Shown piece by piece: positions 10,601 to 18,770 of a stretch of DNA of 64,000 bases. The notes under the pieces are model-generated. The model made no database searches, was not told the DNA's origin, and worked only from the letters and a program-made list of their open reading frames with translations. The position numbers and the translations under genes are program-made. The stretch comes from Helicobacter cetorum (lineage in GTDB: Bacteria; Campylobacterota; Campylobacteria; Campylobacterales; UBA6016), in the NCBI GenBank assembly GCA_022729705.1, contig DZAX01000009.1, forward strand, positions 1-64,000. The letters are read 5' to 3'. Each line of letters starts with the position of its first letter. The first letter of the stretch is position 1.

Positions 10601-10748
10601 TTTTTACCTTTCAGGGCTTCACTCGTATGCGCAAGGAGATCCTGTACCAGTGCCAAATTTCATATATGCAGCGCTTGCGATAATGGTTTTGGTGAGTGTA
10701 GCGGCATATAGCAAAAGAGATTTGAAGCTTCTAAAAGAGTCAAACTAG
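7614..10748 (+). CDS. ccsBA: CcsBA cytochrome c biogenesis fusion protein (system II)
   Basis: This 1044-residue inner-membrane protein exports haem and attaches it to apocytochromes c at CxxCH motifs. The N-terminal half is ResB/CcsB-like, with helices near 10-30, 45-60 and 75-93 and a periplasmic domain to about 430. A second periplasmic segment (about 490-735) precedes the CcsA half, which carries the haem-handling WWD signature, WGWDPKETW, near residue 942. Fused CcsBA is typical of Campylobacterota. The window also contains a c-type cytochrome (34381) that would be a client. AGGA lies before the ATG. The gene ends just before repeat B1. Confidence 0.96.
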   Translation: MTKLLNIISSMALVSVLLLLFAISSAVATFVENDYGTETAKALVYNARWFEVIMLMLAVSLTTNIIKQKLYTKEKLGSFLLHFSFIVILIGAGLTRYFGYEGLMHIREGETTNQIISSDTYIKATASSKDGNISIEEKSLLSKISEPNFSANVGSYSIKLKEIIPNALKQIEEVKDGKPMISLVVAIDGDTPSQRLLEISKPESLKGTLFEIAADNAPLPEGSPSVKLFAKDSKMYFISNKEVEYMSMETKENGSCAKNEIYELEKGKLYNIEGVSFTPRYITTSGAVKLAPMPAGAIKMKGQNIENALIFDVTNGSETKSVTVMGQPQALGEESFAVFKDANVSVSYGSKVMKLPLSIKLNDFILTRYPGSMSPSSYESAATVLQDGKSYDYRIYMNHTLDANGFRFFQSSYDSDEKGTVLSVSKDPGKIPTYIGYALMTLGMGWLLVGKNSRFRQLSRMLDIQKVVSIAVLLFAFLTPNLHAAQDAGAPTAETLLANIKSIDKNVAKEFSNLLVQDTQGRIKPLNTLFIDIMDKVSGSNEFDGMNANEVVFSMVVEPKSWQMIKIIKITHPEAKKLLGLPESDKKASFSDFFQPGEEEAYKLGALLEEANRKKPSERNTLDKEIIKLDEKLNICYMVYSGKLLRIFPKPKDPNNTWVDPASAVMGFDENKSQNIRDVVGTLFANASLASKDPSKQAAALSAVAKLKAMQESDGKNVIPPQIKIDIEILYNKLNIFKNLISVYLLVGAILLMAEFVTLSADSKVVRIVKNTSLAILALSFVFHTTNLGIRWYISGHAPWSDGYESMTYIAWATVLAGMLFAKKSSITLALTSILAGVALFVAHLSWMDPQITNIVPVLKSYWLTIHVSMITASYGFLGLGALIGFMSLIMFIIRKETNPLIDRKIRELAVINEMTLIVGLFMLTIGNFLGGVWANESWGRYWGWDPKETWALVSILVYTIVAHFKYIPKLGSIYALSVLSMFSFSSIIMTYFGVNFYLSGLHSYAQGDPVPVPNFIYAALAIMVLVSVAAYSKRDLKLLKESN

Positions 10749-10756
10749 ATATTTAT

Positions 10757-10844
10757 CTCCCGCACAAGCGGGTTAGCTTCAGGGGGTGCAGGGACATTTA
10801 TGTCCTTGCCACTAAAGACGGGCTTTGCCCGTATTAGTGTGTAA
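10757..10844 (+). repeat. Repeat family B, copy B1
   Basis: This near-complete copy has hairpins CCCGC/GCGGG, GGACAT/ATGTCC, and GACGGGC/GCCCGT around TTT, extended by CACTAA/TTAGTG. It lies between convergent genes. Its right end encodes the last residues and the stop of the minus-strand gene at 10834. Confidence 0.85.
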
Positions 10845-11286
10845 CTTTTGACGTTGTAATCTTTTTTAAGCTTGAGTTGTTTTCATTATACTCAGCCGCT
10901 TTTTTGTCCTGCTCGTTTATTTTTGAGGGATCCTCCGCTTTTATTTCCATATATAGGTCTTTTGCCGCTGTTTGGTTTTGATCTGCGGGCTTCTTTTTTA
11001 CTACTTTTTTCTTCACAGCTTTTTTTACCGTAGCTTTTTTTGCCGCTTCAGCCGTTTTTTTCTGCTCATTTTTGAGCATCACGGTTACAAGCTGACCCAA
11101 ATCGCTTGATGGATTAATATCTTCGATAACCGCTCTTTGGGGCAATCTATCGGACTTTTCATGATCTCCAAAAGGCTCATGTCTTTCAACCTTAGGCGCA
11201 CCGGATAGAGAACCGCCAATCATAAAATTATCGGCAAAACAGACAGAACCAAGGCAGAAAACTGCCAACAAAGTTTTTTTTAGCAT
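10834..11286 (-). CDS. Secreted lysine-rich hypothetical protein
   Basis: I do not recognise this 150-residue protein. It begins with a clear Sec signal peptide ending near residue 18 (Cys-Phe-Ala-Asp) and has a middle section of about 40 residues made largely of Lys, Ala and Val. The rest is polar and probably disordered. A periplasmic role, perhaps binding nucleic acid or cell wall through the basic segment, is only a guess. The last codons (Val-Thr-His) and the TAA come from the right end of repeat B1, so the C-terminus has probably been rewritten by repeat insertion. It converges with ccsBA. Confidence 0.65.
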   Translation of the reverse strand: MLKKTLLAVFCLGSVCFADNFMIGGSLSGAPKVERHEPFGDHEKSDRLPQRAVIEDINPSSDLGQLVTVMLKNEQKKTAEAAKKATVKKAVKKKVVKKKPADQNQTAAKDLYMEIKAEDPSKINEQDKKAAEYNENNSSLKKITTSKVTH

Positions 11287-11475
11287 ATATACACCTTACA
11301 CTGAATTTGTTTTTAAATCGGAAATAAAACGCTTTATTTCTCCGCATTTACATAGCAAAAGCAAATTTTGAGCCAATTTATAATTTTCTCGCAATAGTTC
11401 AATAAAATAAGAGCTTAGTCGATATTTTACCAACAGATTTCTTGCACAACCTCATACTAAATTTTGGAGCTAAAA

Positions 11476-12466
11476 ATGCGCATAAATTCATATAGCCTAA
11501 ACCTTTCAAGCCAATATAACTATTTTTATACGGCTAGCTCAAAAAGCGTTGAAACAGAGGATGAGATTCGCGCGACGCTCAATATTTCAGAAAAAGAGAG
11601 ACTAGCCTTATCCGCTTTTGGCAATGTAAAAACTAGCGATAAAACGATTAGTTTTAGCGCTGATAGTATGCTAAGCGCCGAGCGAGCGCTAAGTATTGAG
11701 AGCGTCTCAAAAAAAATCAAAATGGCGGATCCGCTGGTTCTTAATCTATCTAGCCAAATAGCGCAAGTAGACGAAAAAAACAGATTTAGTTTTGACATAG
11801 ACAACGACGGCAAAAAAGATAATATATCACTACTGGATAGCAATAACGGATTTTTAGCGTTTGACAAAAATGGCGACGGCTCTATCAACGACGGAAGCGA
11901 ACTCTTTGGCGCAAAAAGCGGAGACGGCTTTAGGGAGCTATCAGAGTATGACTCCACAAAAGACGGCGTAATAGACGAAAAAGATATGGATAAAAACAGC
12001 GTTGCAAGACGAGCTTATATCGCTAAAAGATGTGAGAGTCGGGGCTTTAATCCTAGATAACGTCAAATCGTCGTTTAAGCTAATGGGGGATGAGGGCGTA
12101 AACGCCCAAATAAAGAAAAGCGGTGTTGCGCTTTTTGAAGACGGCAGAGTCGGCTGGATGTCGCACATAGATTTCGTCGCAAGAGAAGAGAAAGAGAAAG
12201 ACGGCGACGACACGCCAAAAACGATACATACAAACGCCCCAAAAACTTCTCAAATTAATTCACAAACAAATCAAAATGATGGTGCCGGAGAATCAGAAGT
12301 TGACTTGACGCTAAAACGACTAAAACGAGAACTTCAAGAAATAAGCTCCAAACTACAACAAGCGTCAAGCGTTCAAGAACAAAGAGTCTTAGAGGGTCAA
12401 AGAGTGGCACTAGTAGAGCAAATATCAACTCTTGAACGAACAAAAGTCGAAAATGGGCTGGCTTAG
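11476..12466 (+). pseudogene. Frameshifted EF-hand-like calcium-binding protein gene
   Basis: Two overlapping frames together form one protein. Frame one runs from ATG 11476 (GGAG seven bases before it) through Asp-rich calcium-loop motifs (about residues 114-152 and 160-172) to the DEKD at 11974-11985. The second frame resumes with IWIKTALQDELISLKD from 11984 and continues to a coiled-coil-like Gln/Glu-rich C-terminus at 12466. Related proteins read D-x-x-D-x-x-F-x-x-L-x-I-W without a break, so about seven codons plus a frame appear to be lost near 11983. The likely product was a secreted or surface calcium-loop protein of unknown role. A sequencing error could also explain the break. Confidence 0.7.
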
Positions 12467-12970
12467 CTAATGCGCTAAATCAGATTTCACGCGCACCAAA
12501 AGCTCCAAGACGCACATTTCAAAACCTTTTGCAGCTTCGCCTGCTCCCACCCCAAGGCGAGGAATGACTATTTTAAAGTTTTTATGCACCGTTTTTGAGG
12601 CGCCATCGCCTATTTCTACCGTCGCGAATAGTAAAAAAGAGCTTTTGTCGCTGTCATATATTTGATATGCGTCGGCTATTTTTATCATAACTTTTTTGCG
12701 AATATTTAGTGCTTGCATAGATTCCGCTACAAACTCTTTTGGAGTTTTGGCGAAAAATGAATTTTTATACGGCAAAAAAACGCCGTCTTTTAGATACCAG
12801 ATTTTATCGCCCGATAGATATGAGACGCTTTCCACAAGGACGACGCCGCTTTTTTTGACCTCAACTTGCTCCTTGCTATTAGAACTTAGGAGATAGTACT
12901 TTATCTCATTTTTTTGCGCACATCCCACAAAAAATAGTAGCGCTGTCGCAGAAATTATTATACGTTTCAT
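12467..12970 (-). CDS. ABC-type transport auxiliary lipoprotein (Mla/Pqi type)
   Basis: This 167-residue lipoprotein has a lipobox FVGC (Cys about residue 17) after a short hydrophobic signal. It is the last gene of an operon with an MCE protein, an ATPase and a permease, and lipoproteins of this place and size (PqiC-like, ABC transport auxiliary family) serve as the outer-membrane partner of MCE lipid transporters. The fold cannot be verified by eye, so the call rests on the lipobox and operon position. The ATG at 12970 overlaps the MCE stop (TGATG). A GTG one codon upstream is an alternative start. Confidence 0.75.
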   Translation of the reverse strand: MKRIIISATALLFFVGCAQKNEIKYYLLSSNSKEQVEVKKSGVVLVESVSYLSGDKIWYLKDGVFLPYKNSFFAKTPKEFVAESMQALNIRKKVMIKIADAYQIYDSDKSSFLLFATVEIGDGASKTVHKNFKIVIPRLGVGAGEAAKGFEMCVLELLVRVKSDLAH

Positions 12971-13872
12971 CACTCCCCCGGACCTTTTGGAATCTCTTTT
13001 GAATCAAATACTATAGAGCTTGGATTTTTTTGTATATCTTTTACCAGTGCGTTTGACTCTTTGGATAGCTCTTTGATGTTCTCCAGTAGTTTTGTCGCCT
13101 CGTCCGTTACTTTTGTCACATCCGCACTCATTTTTGCCGCCTCTTTTTTATAGTCAAAATCACCTCTTTTTACGGCGGTGCCTATCTCTTTTGTGGTTTC
13201 GTTTGCCGAGTTTAGTGCGGATGAGAGCTTACGAATAGCCTCCTTTGTCTCGCTTGGCAACCCTTTTGATTCTTTAGTTAGCTCGCCTATCTCGTCTAAT
13301 CTTGTTGATAACTTTGCGGTTATAACCTGTATATTTTGCAGTGTTTTTGACAGCTCCGCCATATTTTTTTCACTCATCGCCGCATCTGTTTTTTGTAAAA
13401 TCTTTTGTAAATTATCGGTCATCACAGTAAAAGTGGAATCAAACTTTCCAAAAAGAGATTGCTCATACACAATGATCGGAAGCTCGCCCTTTGGGCTCAT
13501 CTTTAAAACCGACGATTTTGAGTCTCCCGGTTGAATATCTACAAAACTAAGTCCCGTAATACCCTGCGGCTTCAAGGACGCCGTCGATGTCGCTCTTATC
13601 GGAATCCCTTTTTTTATTTTTAGTATCACCTCTATCTGCTCCGTGTTTTGCGGATGGATTTGAATATCCGCAACACTTCCTACGACTATGCCCCTGTACT
13701 TTACGGGGGCTTCGACACTTAGACCCGAAACGGACTCTGTAATGTAGACTCTGTAGTTATCGGTATCATCTTTGAAATTGAACTTTCCAAGCCAAAAAAC
13801 AAGACCGGCAAAAATAGCCAAAAAGACGATAGTAAAAACGCCGACAAGCGTATAATTAACTCTACTCTCCAA
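12970..13872 (-). CDS. mlaD: MlaD-like MCE-domain substrate-binding protein
   Basis: This 300-residue periplasmic protein has one N-terminal membrane helix (about 8-27) and an MCE domain (about 38-118), recognisable by the VxYRGIxVGxV segment near 57-68. A long helical, heptad-rich tail (about 150-285) follows. MCE proteins form hexameric rings that carry phospholipid between membranes. The gene follows the ATPase by eight bases and overlaps the lipoprotein gene, so all four genes are one transcript. Confidence 0.9.
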   Translation of the reverse strand: MESRVNYTLVGVFTIVFLAIFAGLVFWLGKFNFKDDTDNYRVYITESVSGLSVEAPVKYRGIVVGSVADIQIHPQNTEQIEVILKIKKGIPIRATSTASLKPQGITGLSFVDIQPGDSKSSVLKMSPKGELPIIVYEQSLFGKFDSTFTVMTDNLQKILQKTDAAMSEKNMAELSKTLQNIQVITAKLSTRLDEIGELTKESKGLPSETKEAIRKLSSALNSANETTKEIGTAVKRGDFDYKKEAAKMSADVTKVTDEATKLLENIKELSKESNALVKDIQKNPSSIVFDSKEIPKGPGE

Positions 13873-13880
13873 ATAAACCC

Positions 13881-14615
13881 CTATTTTACGTCAAAAAAAC
13901 TTTTTAAGAAAGGATGTGCGCACTCTTTTGCCTCCGGCACGGAACCCAAAAAAACGGTTTTTGTATCGTGCAGAGCCATTATTTTGGTTGAAATATCTGA
14001 AACTGAGTGCACATCGTGACTTACAATAACAAAAGTAAGATTTAAAGCCTCTTTTAAAGACAAAATCAGCTCGTCGAAAGCCCTTGACGAGATAGGGTCA
14101 AGCCCGCTTGTAGGCTCGTCCAAAAAAAGAATGGACGGCTCCAAAGCAAGCGCACGCGCCAACGCCGCTCTTTTTTTCATACCTCCCGACAGCTCGCCCG
14201 GATACAAAGAAGCGGCAAACTGCGGCAACCCGACCAAAGAGAGCTTGTATCTTATAAGTTCGTTTGCAAAAGCTCCGCCAATACCAGCGTGCTCTTTTAG
14301 CAAAATGCCGATATTCTCCGACACCGTAAGAGAGGAAAAAAGAGCGGATGACTGAAAGAGCACGCCCCAGTTTTTGGAAAAAGATTTTGCCTCTTTTTCT
14401 CCAAACTCCAATACATTGCGTCCAAGTATCTCAAGCTTCCCGCTATTTGGTTTATGCAGCAAAATCATCTCTTTTAGAAGTGTAGATTTTCCGGCTCCCG
14501 ATGAGCCTATAACCGTAAATATCTCCCCTTTTTGAACCTCAAAAGAGATATTGTCATGTACAACTCTATCTTCAAAGCTAGTAATGATATTTGACGCTTT
14601 GACCATAGCACTCAT
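13881..14615 (-). CDS. mlaF: MlaF-like ABC transporter ATPase
   Basis: This 244-residue ATPase drives the MCE lipid transporter. Walker A is GSSGAGKST near residue 37, the signature is LSGGM near 141, and Walker B is ILFLDEPTSG near 162, with the switch His in VSHD. I place the start at ATG 14615, whose ATGA overlaps the permease stop, rather than at the longer in-frame start at 14657, which would lie entirely inside the permease gene. The LSGGMKKR signature is typical of the MlaF subgroup. Confidence 0.93.
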   Translation of the reverse strand: MSAMVKASNIITSFEDRVVHDNISFEVQKGEIFTVIGSSGAGKSTLLKEMILLHKPNSGKLEILGRNVLEFGEKEAKSFSKNWGVLFQSSALFSSLTVSENIGILLKEHAGIGGAFANELIRYKLSLVGLPQFAASLYPGELSGGMKKRAALARALALEPSILFLDEPTSGLDPISSRAFDELILSLKEALNLTFVIVSHDVHSVSDISTKIMALHDTKTVFLGSVPEAKECAHPFLKSFFDVK

Positions 14616-15745
14616 ATTCCAATCCTTGTGAAAATAACGGCGATAATAGCGTCGCAAGCCACTACCGCAAAGATTGAGTTTACCACGCTATGCGTCGTCA
14701 TGGCTCCTATACTCTCGCTACTCTTGTCCACCTGAAATCCGCGAAACACGCCTATGGACGCTATCAAAAACGCAAAAAACGGCGCCTTAAAGAGTCCGAC
14801 AAATACATGTTTTAGCTCCAAAGTAGTATGTAGGCGCTCTATAAATTCGGTATATGATATGCCAAGCTGAAGCTTTGAAATCAAAAACGCCCCCATCAAG
14901 GCGACTACATCCGCAAAAAGTATCACAAACCAAAGCGTAAAAGTAAGAGCCAAAATACGCGGAAACACCAAAAAATAGTATGGGCTAAACCCCATCGTCT
15001 TCATGGCGTCAATCTCTTCTGTTATCTTCATCACCCCAATTTCAGAGGTGTAGCTTGCCCCGCTTCGCCCCGCTATGACAATCGCCGTAAGAAGCGGCGC
15101 AAGCTCTCTGGCGATAGACATACCGACCAAATCAATAGTAAAAATAGCCGCGCCAAACTTACTAAGCTGAAGCGAACCTTGATATGTTACGACAACGCCT
15201 ATCAAAAGAGCGGTCAAAGCCACGATAGGCAAGGCGTTTACGCTTGATAGCTCTATTTGTCGAACAATAGAGGAGAAGCGAAAGTTGTGTTTTTTGAAAA
15301 TCCCGCCAAAGAGCACAATGACGCTTCCCAAAAATTCGGAATAGGCAAAAAAATCGCCTGTTTTTTCATGAACCAACCGCCCCAGCCCCTCAAAAAAACT
15401 GATTCTCTTCTTTTGTGCGACGCTTTGCGGTATTTCGACGGCTCTTTTTGTGTGTGCGGACACTAATCTAAAAAGAGCTTTGGTTTGGTGGCTAAAGCCG
15501 ATTAAGCGTATTTTTGGATTCTCTTTTTTTAGTCTCAAAAAAAACAAAATGGCGGAACTATCGATGTATGAAAGGGCTGAAAAATCGATCTGCGCCTCTG
15601 TAAAACCGCTGACCGATGCAAGAGCTGACTCAACTTTTTTTGCGGCGTTCGCCAAACTCAAAATACGCCACTCGCCCAAAAGAGTCACAAATACCATATC
15701 ACCCTTTTGCGAAAGTTCAAAACTAGCAATACCCAAATAATTCAA
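14612..15745 (-). CDS. mlaE: MlaE-like permease with N-terminal STAS domain
   Basis: This 377-residue protein fuses an N-terminal STAS domain (about 8-105) to an MlaE permease of five to six helices (about 150-375). MlaE spans the inner membrane and, with MlaF and the MCE ring, moves phospholipid. In E. coli the STAS domain is a separate protein, MlaB; fusion is common elsewhere. The ATG at 15766 lies inside repeat A2, whereas TTG at 15745 has AGAGGA six bases upstream, so TTG is the likelier start. As first gene of the mla operon its promoter must lie in or beyond A2. Confidence 0.88.
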   Translation of the reverse strand: MNYLGIASFELSQKGDMVFVTLLGEWRILSLANAAKKVESALASVSGFTEAQIDFSALSYIDSSAILFFLRLKKENPKIRLIGFSHQTKALFRLVSAHTKRAVEIPQSVAQKKRISFFEGLGRLVHEKTGDFFAYSEFLGSVIVLFGGIFKKHNFRFSSIVRQIELSSVNALPIVALTALLIGVVVTYQGSLQLSKFGAAIFTIDLVGMSIARELAPLLTAIVIAGRSGASYTSEIGVMKITEEIDAMKTMGFSPYYFLVFPRILALTFTLWFVILFADVVALMGAFLISKLQLGISYTEFIERLHTTLELKHVFVGLFKAPFFAFLIASIGVFRGFQVDKSSESIGAMTTHSVVNSIFAVVACDAIIAVIFTRIGI

Positions 15746-15751
15746 TGAAGT

Positions 15752-15850
15752 CCTCTGTTTAAGCATGAAATTCCAAGAGCGGCAAGCCGCGAGGGCTGTC
15801 TGCCGAAGACCTCATTTTGAGCTTTGCCCAAAATGTGAGAATTAATCAAA
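15752..15850 (+). repeat. Repeat family A, copy A2
   Basis: This full-length copy has hairpins GCGGC/GCCGC, GTCTGCCGAAGAC, and CATTTTGAGC/GCCCAAAATG (one A-C mismatch). Its terminal repeats are imperfect (CTCTGTTTAA and TTAATCAAA). It sits in the leader of the mla operon and contains an ATG in frame with mlaE. Confidence 0.85.
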
Positions 15851-15871
15851 TAGTTGTCAAGTTTCACCACA

Positions 15872-16072
15872 TTACACCATCCCATTTAAAAGAGGAGCAT
15901 AAAACTCATCAGGTGGAATCTTAAATATTTCAGGCTTTATTTCAAATCGACTTTTAATCGCTTCACACGGTGTTCTAACTCTAAGCTCTTTTTTTAGTCC
16001 ACCGTGTCTTCTGTTTGTATTGTAGTATATCAAGAACTGATTTAGCTTCTCTTTTACCTCTGTAAAACACCC
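15872..16072 (-). mobile_element. Transposase remnant (rve/integrase-core C-terminus)
   Basis: The minus strand encodes about 65 residues typical of the C-terminal end of an rve-type transposase: YYNTNRRHGGL, then a TPCEAI motif and a Pro-rich end before TAA at 15872. An in-frame TAG at 16073-16075 and loss of similarity mark the break, so the catalytic DDE core is gone. TGTCAA at 15855 may be the old element end, since many IS ends begin TGT. It directly abuts repeat A2. Confidence 0.75.
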
Positions 16073-16440
16073 CTATATATTCAAATATCTGTTTTGCCGC
16101 AAAGAGATGGCTTGGACGGGTTTTCTTGTATGAAAAAACGGGGTTTGGAGTGAGGAGAAGGCAAAAAGAGCTTGAAAACTCTTTTGTAAACGACGGGATA
16201 GTATACGCCAAAAAAAGGAGAAAACGGAGGCGATAGAGCCAATAAAAGCTCCGCAAAAAACTTGGAGTGAAAAGCGGCTACAAGGCGGCTGAAGGGGTTG
16301 GTAAACTTTAAGTCCAACAAAGGTATCTGAAAGTAAGAGCACAAAGCCACTAAACAAATATTACAATCGTTCGCATATTTCGCAAGGGAAATTTAGAGAG
16401 TTGATTAACTTGATTTAAACGCATACAAAGCGTCAATTGA
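16073..16440. other. Gene-free stretch, probable decayed sequence
   Basis: No convincing gene is visible in these 368 bases. Two overlapping minus-strand frames (about 90 codons) read as hydrophobic or low-complexity residues, but neither has a ribosome site or a recognised motif. They may be remains of a membrane protein gene damaged when the IS element inserted next to it, or chance. Confidence 0.4.
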
Positions 16441-16445
16441 TTATT

Positions 16446-16454
16446 TGCTACAAT
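16446..16454 (+). promoter_or_regulatory. Putative extended -10 promoter of the aldo/keto reductase gene
   Basis: The sequence TTGCTACAAT contains an extended -10 (TG, one base, TACAAT) 30 bases before the ATG. Its form matches the site before tamA. Confidence 0.45.
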
Positions 16455-16484
16455 TTGGCAACTTTAAGACTTTGAAAGGCGGAC

Positions 16485-17507
16485 ATGAACTACAACTATC
16501 TAGGCAAAAGCGGACTAAGGGTTTCAAGACTCTGTCTTGGAACAATGACTTTTGGATTTTCGGCGGATAAAGAGGAGTCTTTTAAGATTATGGATGCGGC
16601 GTGGGACGCTGGGATAAACTTCTTTGACACGGCGGAGATATACCCTGTTCCGCCTCACGCAAAGTACGCCGGAGATACGGAAATTATCGTGGGGGAGTGG
16701 CTAAAGGAGAGATCTATCCCAAGAGACGCTTTGATACTGGCTACAAAGGTCACTGGAGCTGCAAACGGCTGGTTTGTGCCGCCTATACGCCACGGACTTA
16801 CGGCAATAGATAGATTTCACGTCGAAAGAGCGGTGGAGGGGAGCCTAAAGAGACTTCAAACCGACTATATAGATCTCTATCAAATGCACTGGTCGGACGC
16901 TACAGTGCCTATTGGGGAGAGTATGGAGGCGTTTGATAGATTGGTTCAAAGTGGAAAAGTGCGCTATGTCGGCACATCAAACGACACTGCATACGGACTT
17001 ACAAAAGCGCTTATGAGCTCAAAATACAACGGCTTAGCCCGCTTTGAGACGATACAAAACAACTTTTCACTTTTGAATAGAAGATTTTTGGACGAACTAT
17101 CTACGGTGTGCCAAAAAGAGAGCGTATCGTTACTGGCATATTCGCCCTTAGCCGGAGGAATCCTAAGCGGCAAATACCAAAACGGCTTGCCAAATGATGC
17201 AAGATACGGCGTATATGCGGCGATGGACGACGCTAGAACGAAGGCGCAAGCAGATAGATTTGCGGGCGCTCGCTCGCTGGAACTAACCGCAAAATATCTA
17301 GAGATTGCAAAAGAAGCAGGACTAAATCCGGTGACAATGGCGATGGCGTGGACGCTCTCTTTTGGATTTTTGGGCTCATCTATCTTTGGAGCGACAAAAG
17401 CGGGGCAGTTAAGGGAGATTTTGGATTCTGACGCTATTAAGCTTGGAGCGGATATTTTGGGTAGGCTGGATAAGGCTCACCTAGAGGTTCTTTATCCGAT
17501 GGGGTAG
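16485..17507 (+). CDS. Aldo/keto reductase, Tas-like
   Basis: This 340-residue NADPH-dependent oxidoreductase has the (beta/alpha)8 fold. The catalytic tetrad is visible: Asp and Tyr in FFDTAEIY near 46-53, Lys in LATKV near 86, and His in YQMHWSD near 131. The N-terminal MNYNYLGKSGLRVS and the overall length resemble the Tas/YghZ group. The physiological substrate cannot be read from sequence. AAAGG precedes the ATG. The gene lies alone in the accessory stretch between the transposase remnant and the RhuM-Fic gene. Confidence 0.9.
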   Translation: MNYNYLGKSGLRVSRLCLGTMTFGFSADKEESFKIMDAAWDAGINFFDTAEIYPVPPHAKYAGDTEIIVGEWLKERSIPRDALILATKVTGAANGWFVPPIRHGLTAIDRFHVERAVEGSLKRLQTDYIDLYQMHWSDATVPIGESMEAFDRLVQSGKVRYVGTSNDTAYGLTKALMSSKYNGLARFETIQNNFSLLNRRFLDELSTVCQKESVSLLAYSPLAGGILSGKYQNGLPNDARYGVYAAMDDARTKAQADRFAGARSLELTAKYLEIAKEAGLNPVTMAMAWTLSFGFLGSSIFGATKAGQLREILDSDAIKLGADILGRLDKAHLEVLYPMG

Positions 17508-17679
17508 GGGTTTTGGTGGTCTTGCTTATGGTAAATATTGATTGAGCTTTTGTGTTATGTCTGGCTTGCGATGTTTGTTGTCCTTTGTATAAAACTAGAT
17601 TTGACTATTAGGTTGAATAGCAAAAAAAGTGTTTTTTGAGCTGGCTATTGTGCGAAAGTTGAGGAGAAATCATAAAAAA

Positions 17680-18672
17680 ATGGTAAACCAAAATATCGTC
17701 TTTTATACAGACGAGCATGGACAAGCGGTATTAGATGTAAATCTTGAAAATGAAACGGTATGGCTGAGTCAAAAGCAGATGTCAATTCTGTTTGATGTAA
17801 ATGTTCCCGCTATAAACAAGCACATCAAAAATATTTTAAAAGACGGTGAGCTAGATAGTTCAACTATTTCCAAAATGGAAACAGTTCAAAAAGAGGGTAA
17901 ACGTACAATAGCTAGAAGCGTTGAAGTTTATAATCTCGATATGATAATCTCGCTTGGTTATCGTGTAAACTCCAAAAGAGCTACGAGCTTTAGAAAGTGG
18001 GCAACTAACGTCTTAAAAGACTACCTTATAAAAGGCTATGCGCTAAACCAAAAAAGGATAGACGATAAGAGTCTGCATGAACTGACGGCGACGATAGAAC
18101 TAGTGCGCAAAAGCATAGAGGCAAAAGAACTTGGAAGTGACGAGGCAAAGGGGCTTTTTGACATTATCGGTAGATATGCGAAGACTTGGGCGTTATTGCA
18201 AGCATACGACTCGGACTGCATCAAAGAGTGTGACGGCGCTATGGGGCAAAAGTTTGCCCTAGGCTACGATGAGGCAAAAAGCGCCATAGGCGAACTAAAA
18301 TCAGACCTCATGGCAAAAGGCGATGCTACGGAGCTGTTTGGCAACGAAAAAGCGGGAGAGTTCAAAGGGGCTTTACTCTCCATATATCAGACTTTCGGCG
18401 GTGCTGAGCTACTGCCTAGCATAGAGGCTAAGGCGGCAAATCTGCTCTACTACATCATCAAAGATCATCCGTTTTCAGACGGCAACAAGCGCATAGGCTC
18501 TTTTTTGTTTATACTATTTTTGCACAAAAATGGTGTCGCCTACAAGCCAAATGGTGAGCCAAAAATCAACGATAACGCCCTCGTCTCCCTAGCTCTACTC
18601 GTAGCTGCAAGCGACGCTGGGCAAAAAGAGCTAATGGTAAAACTAATCACAAATTTGCTGGCGGGTGAGTAG
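17680..18672 (+). CDS. RhuM-domain protein with C-terminal Fic/DOC domain
   Basis: This 330-residue fusion has an N-terminal RhuM region (about 1-120; it contains WLSQKQMSILFDVNVPAINKH, helix-turn-helix-like, and SLGYRVNSKRATSFRKWA) and a Fic domain at about 190-320. The Fic motif HPFSDGNKR is complete, so AMP-transfer or kinase-like activity is possible. Such fusions occur in mobile islands and are often counted with toxin or defence genes, but the role is unproven. I chose ATG 17680, which begins at the conserved N-terminus; GAGGAG lies 13 bases before it, rather far. A GTG at 17629 adds an unconserved leader. No antitoxin gene is obvious next to it. Confidence 0.85.
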   Translation: MVNQNIVFYTDEHGQAVLDVNLENETVWLSQKQMSILFDVNVPAINKHIKNILKDGELDSSTISKMETVQKEGKRTIARSVEVYNLDMIISLGYRVNSKRATSFRKWATNVLKDYLIKGYALNQKRIDDKSLHELTATIELVRKSIEAKELGSDEAKGLFDIIGRYAKTWALLQAYDSDCIKECDGAMGQKFALGYDEAKSAIGELKSDLMAKGDATELFGNEKAGEFKGALLSIYQTFGGAELLPSIEAKAANLLYYIIKDHPFSDGNKRIGSFLFILFLHKNGVAYKPNGEPKINDNALVSLALLVAASDAGQKELMVKLITNLLAGE

Positions 18673-18770
18673 TAGATGGAATCTAAATTCAACAGACCAA
18701 CAATGCACCCCTGTTGGATGTTAGTATTATGGAAAAGATTGGACAATGCGGTGCTTAAAGGATGTATGCC

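Noticed and set aside
16073-16357. Two overlapping minus-strand frames of about 90 codons with hydrophobic residues.
   Set aside because: No ribosome site, no recognised motif and no consistent frame; at best gene remains.
18690-18720. CCAACA/TGTTGG inverted repeat, considered as an integron-like or attachment site.
   Set aside because: Only six pairs, no integrase nearby, and no matching copy in the window.
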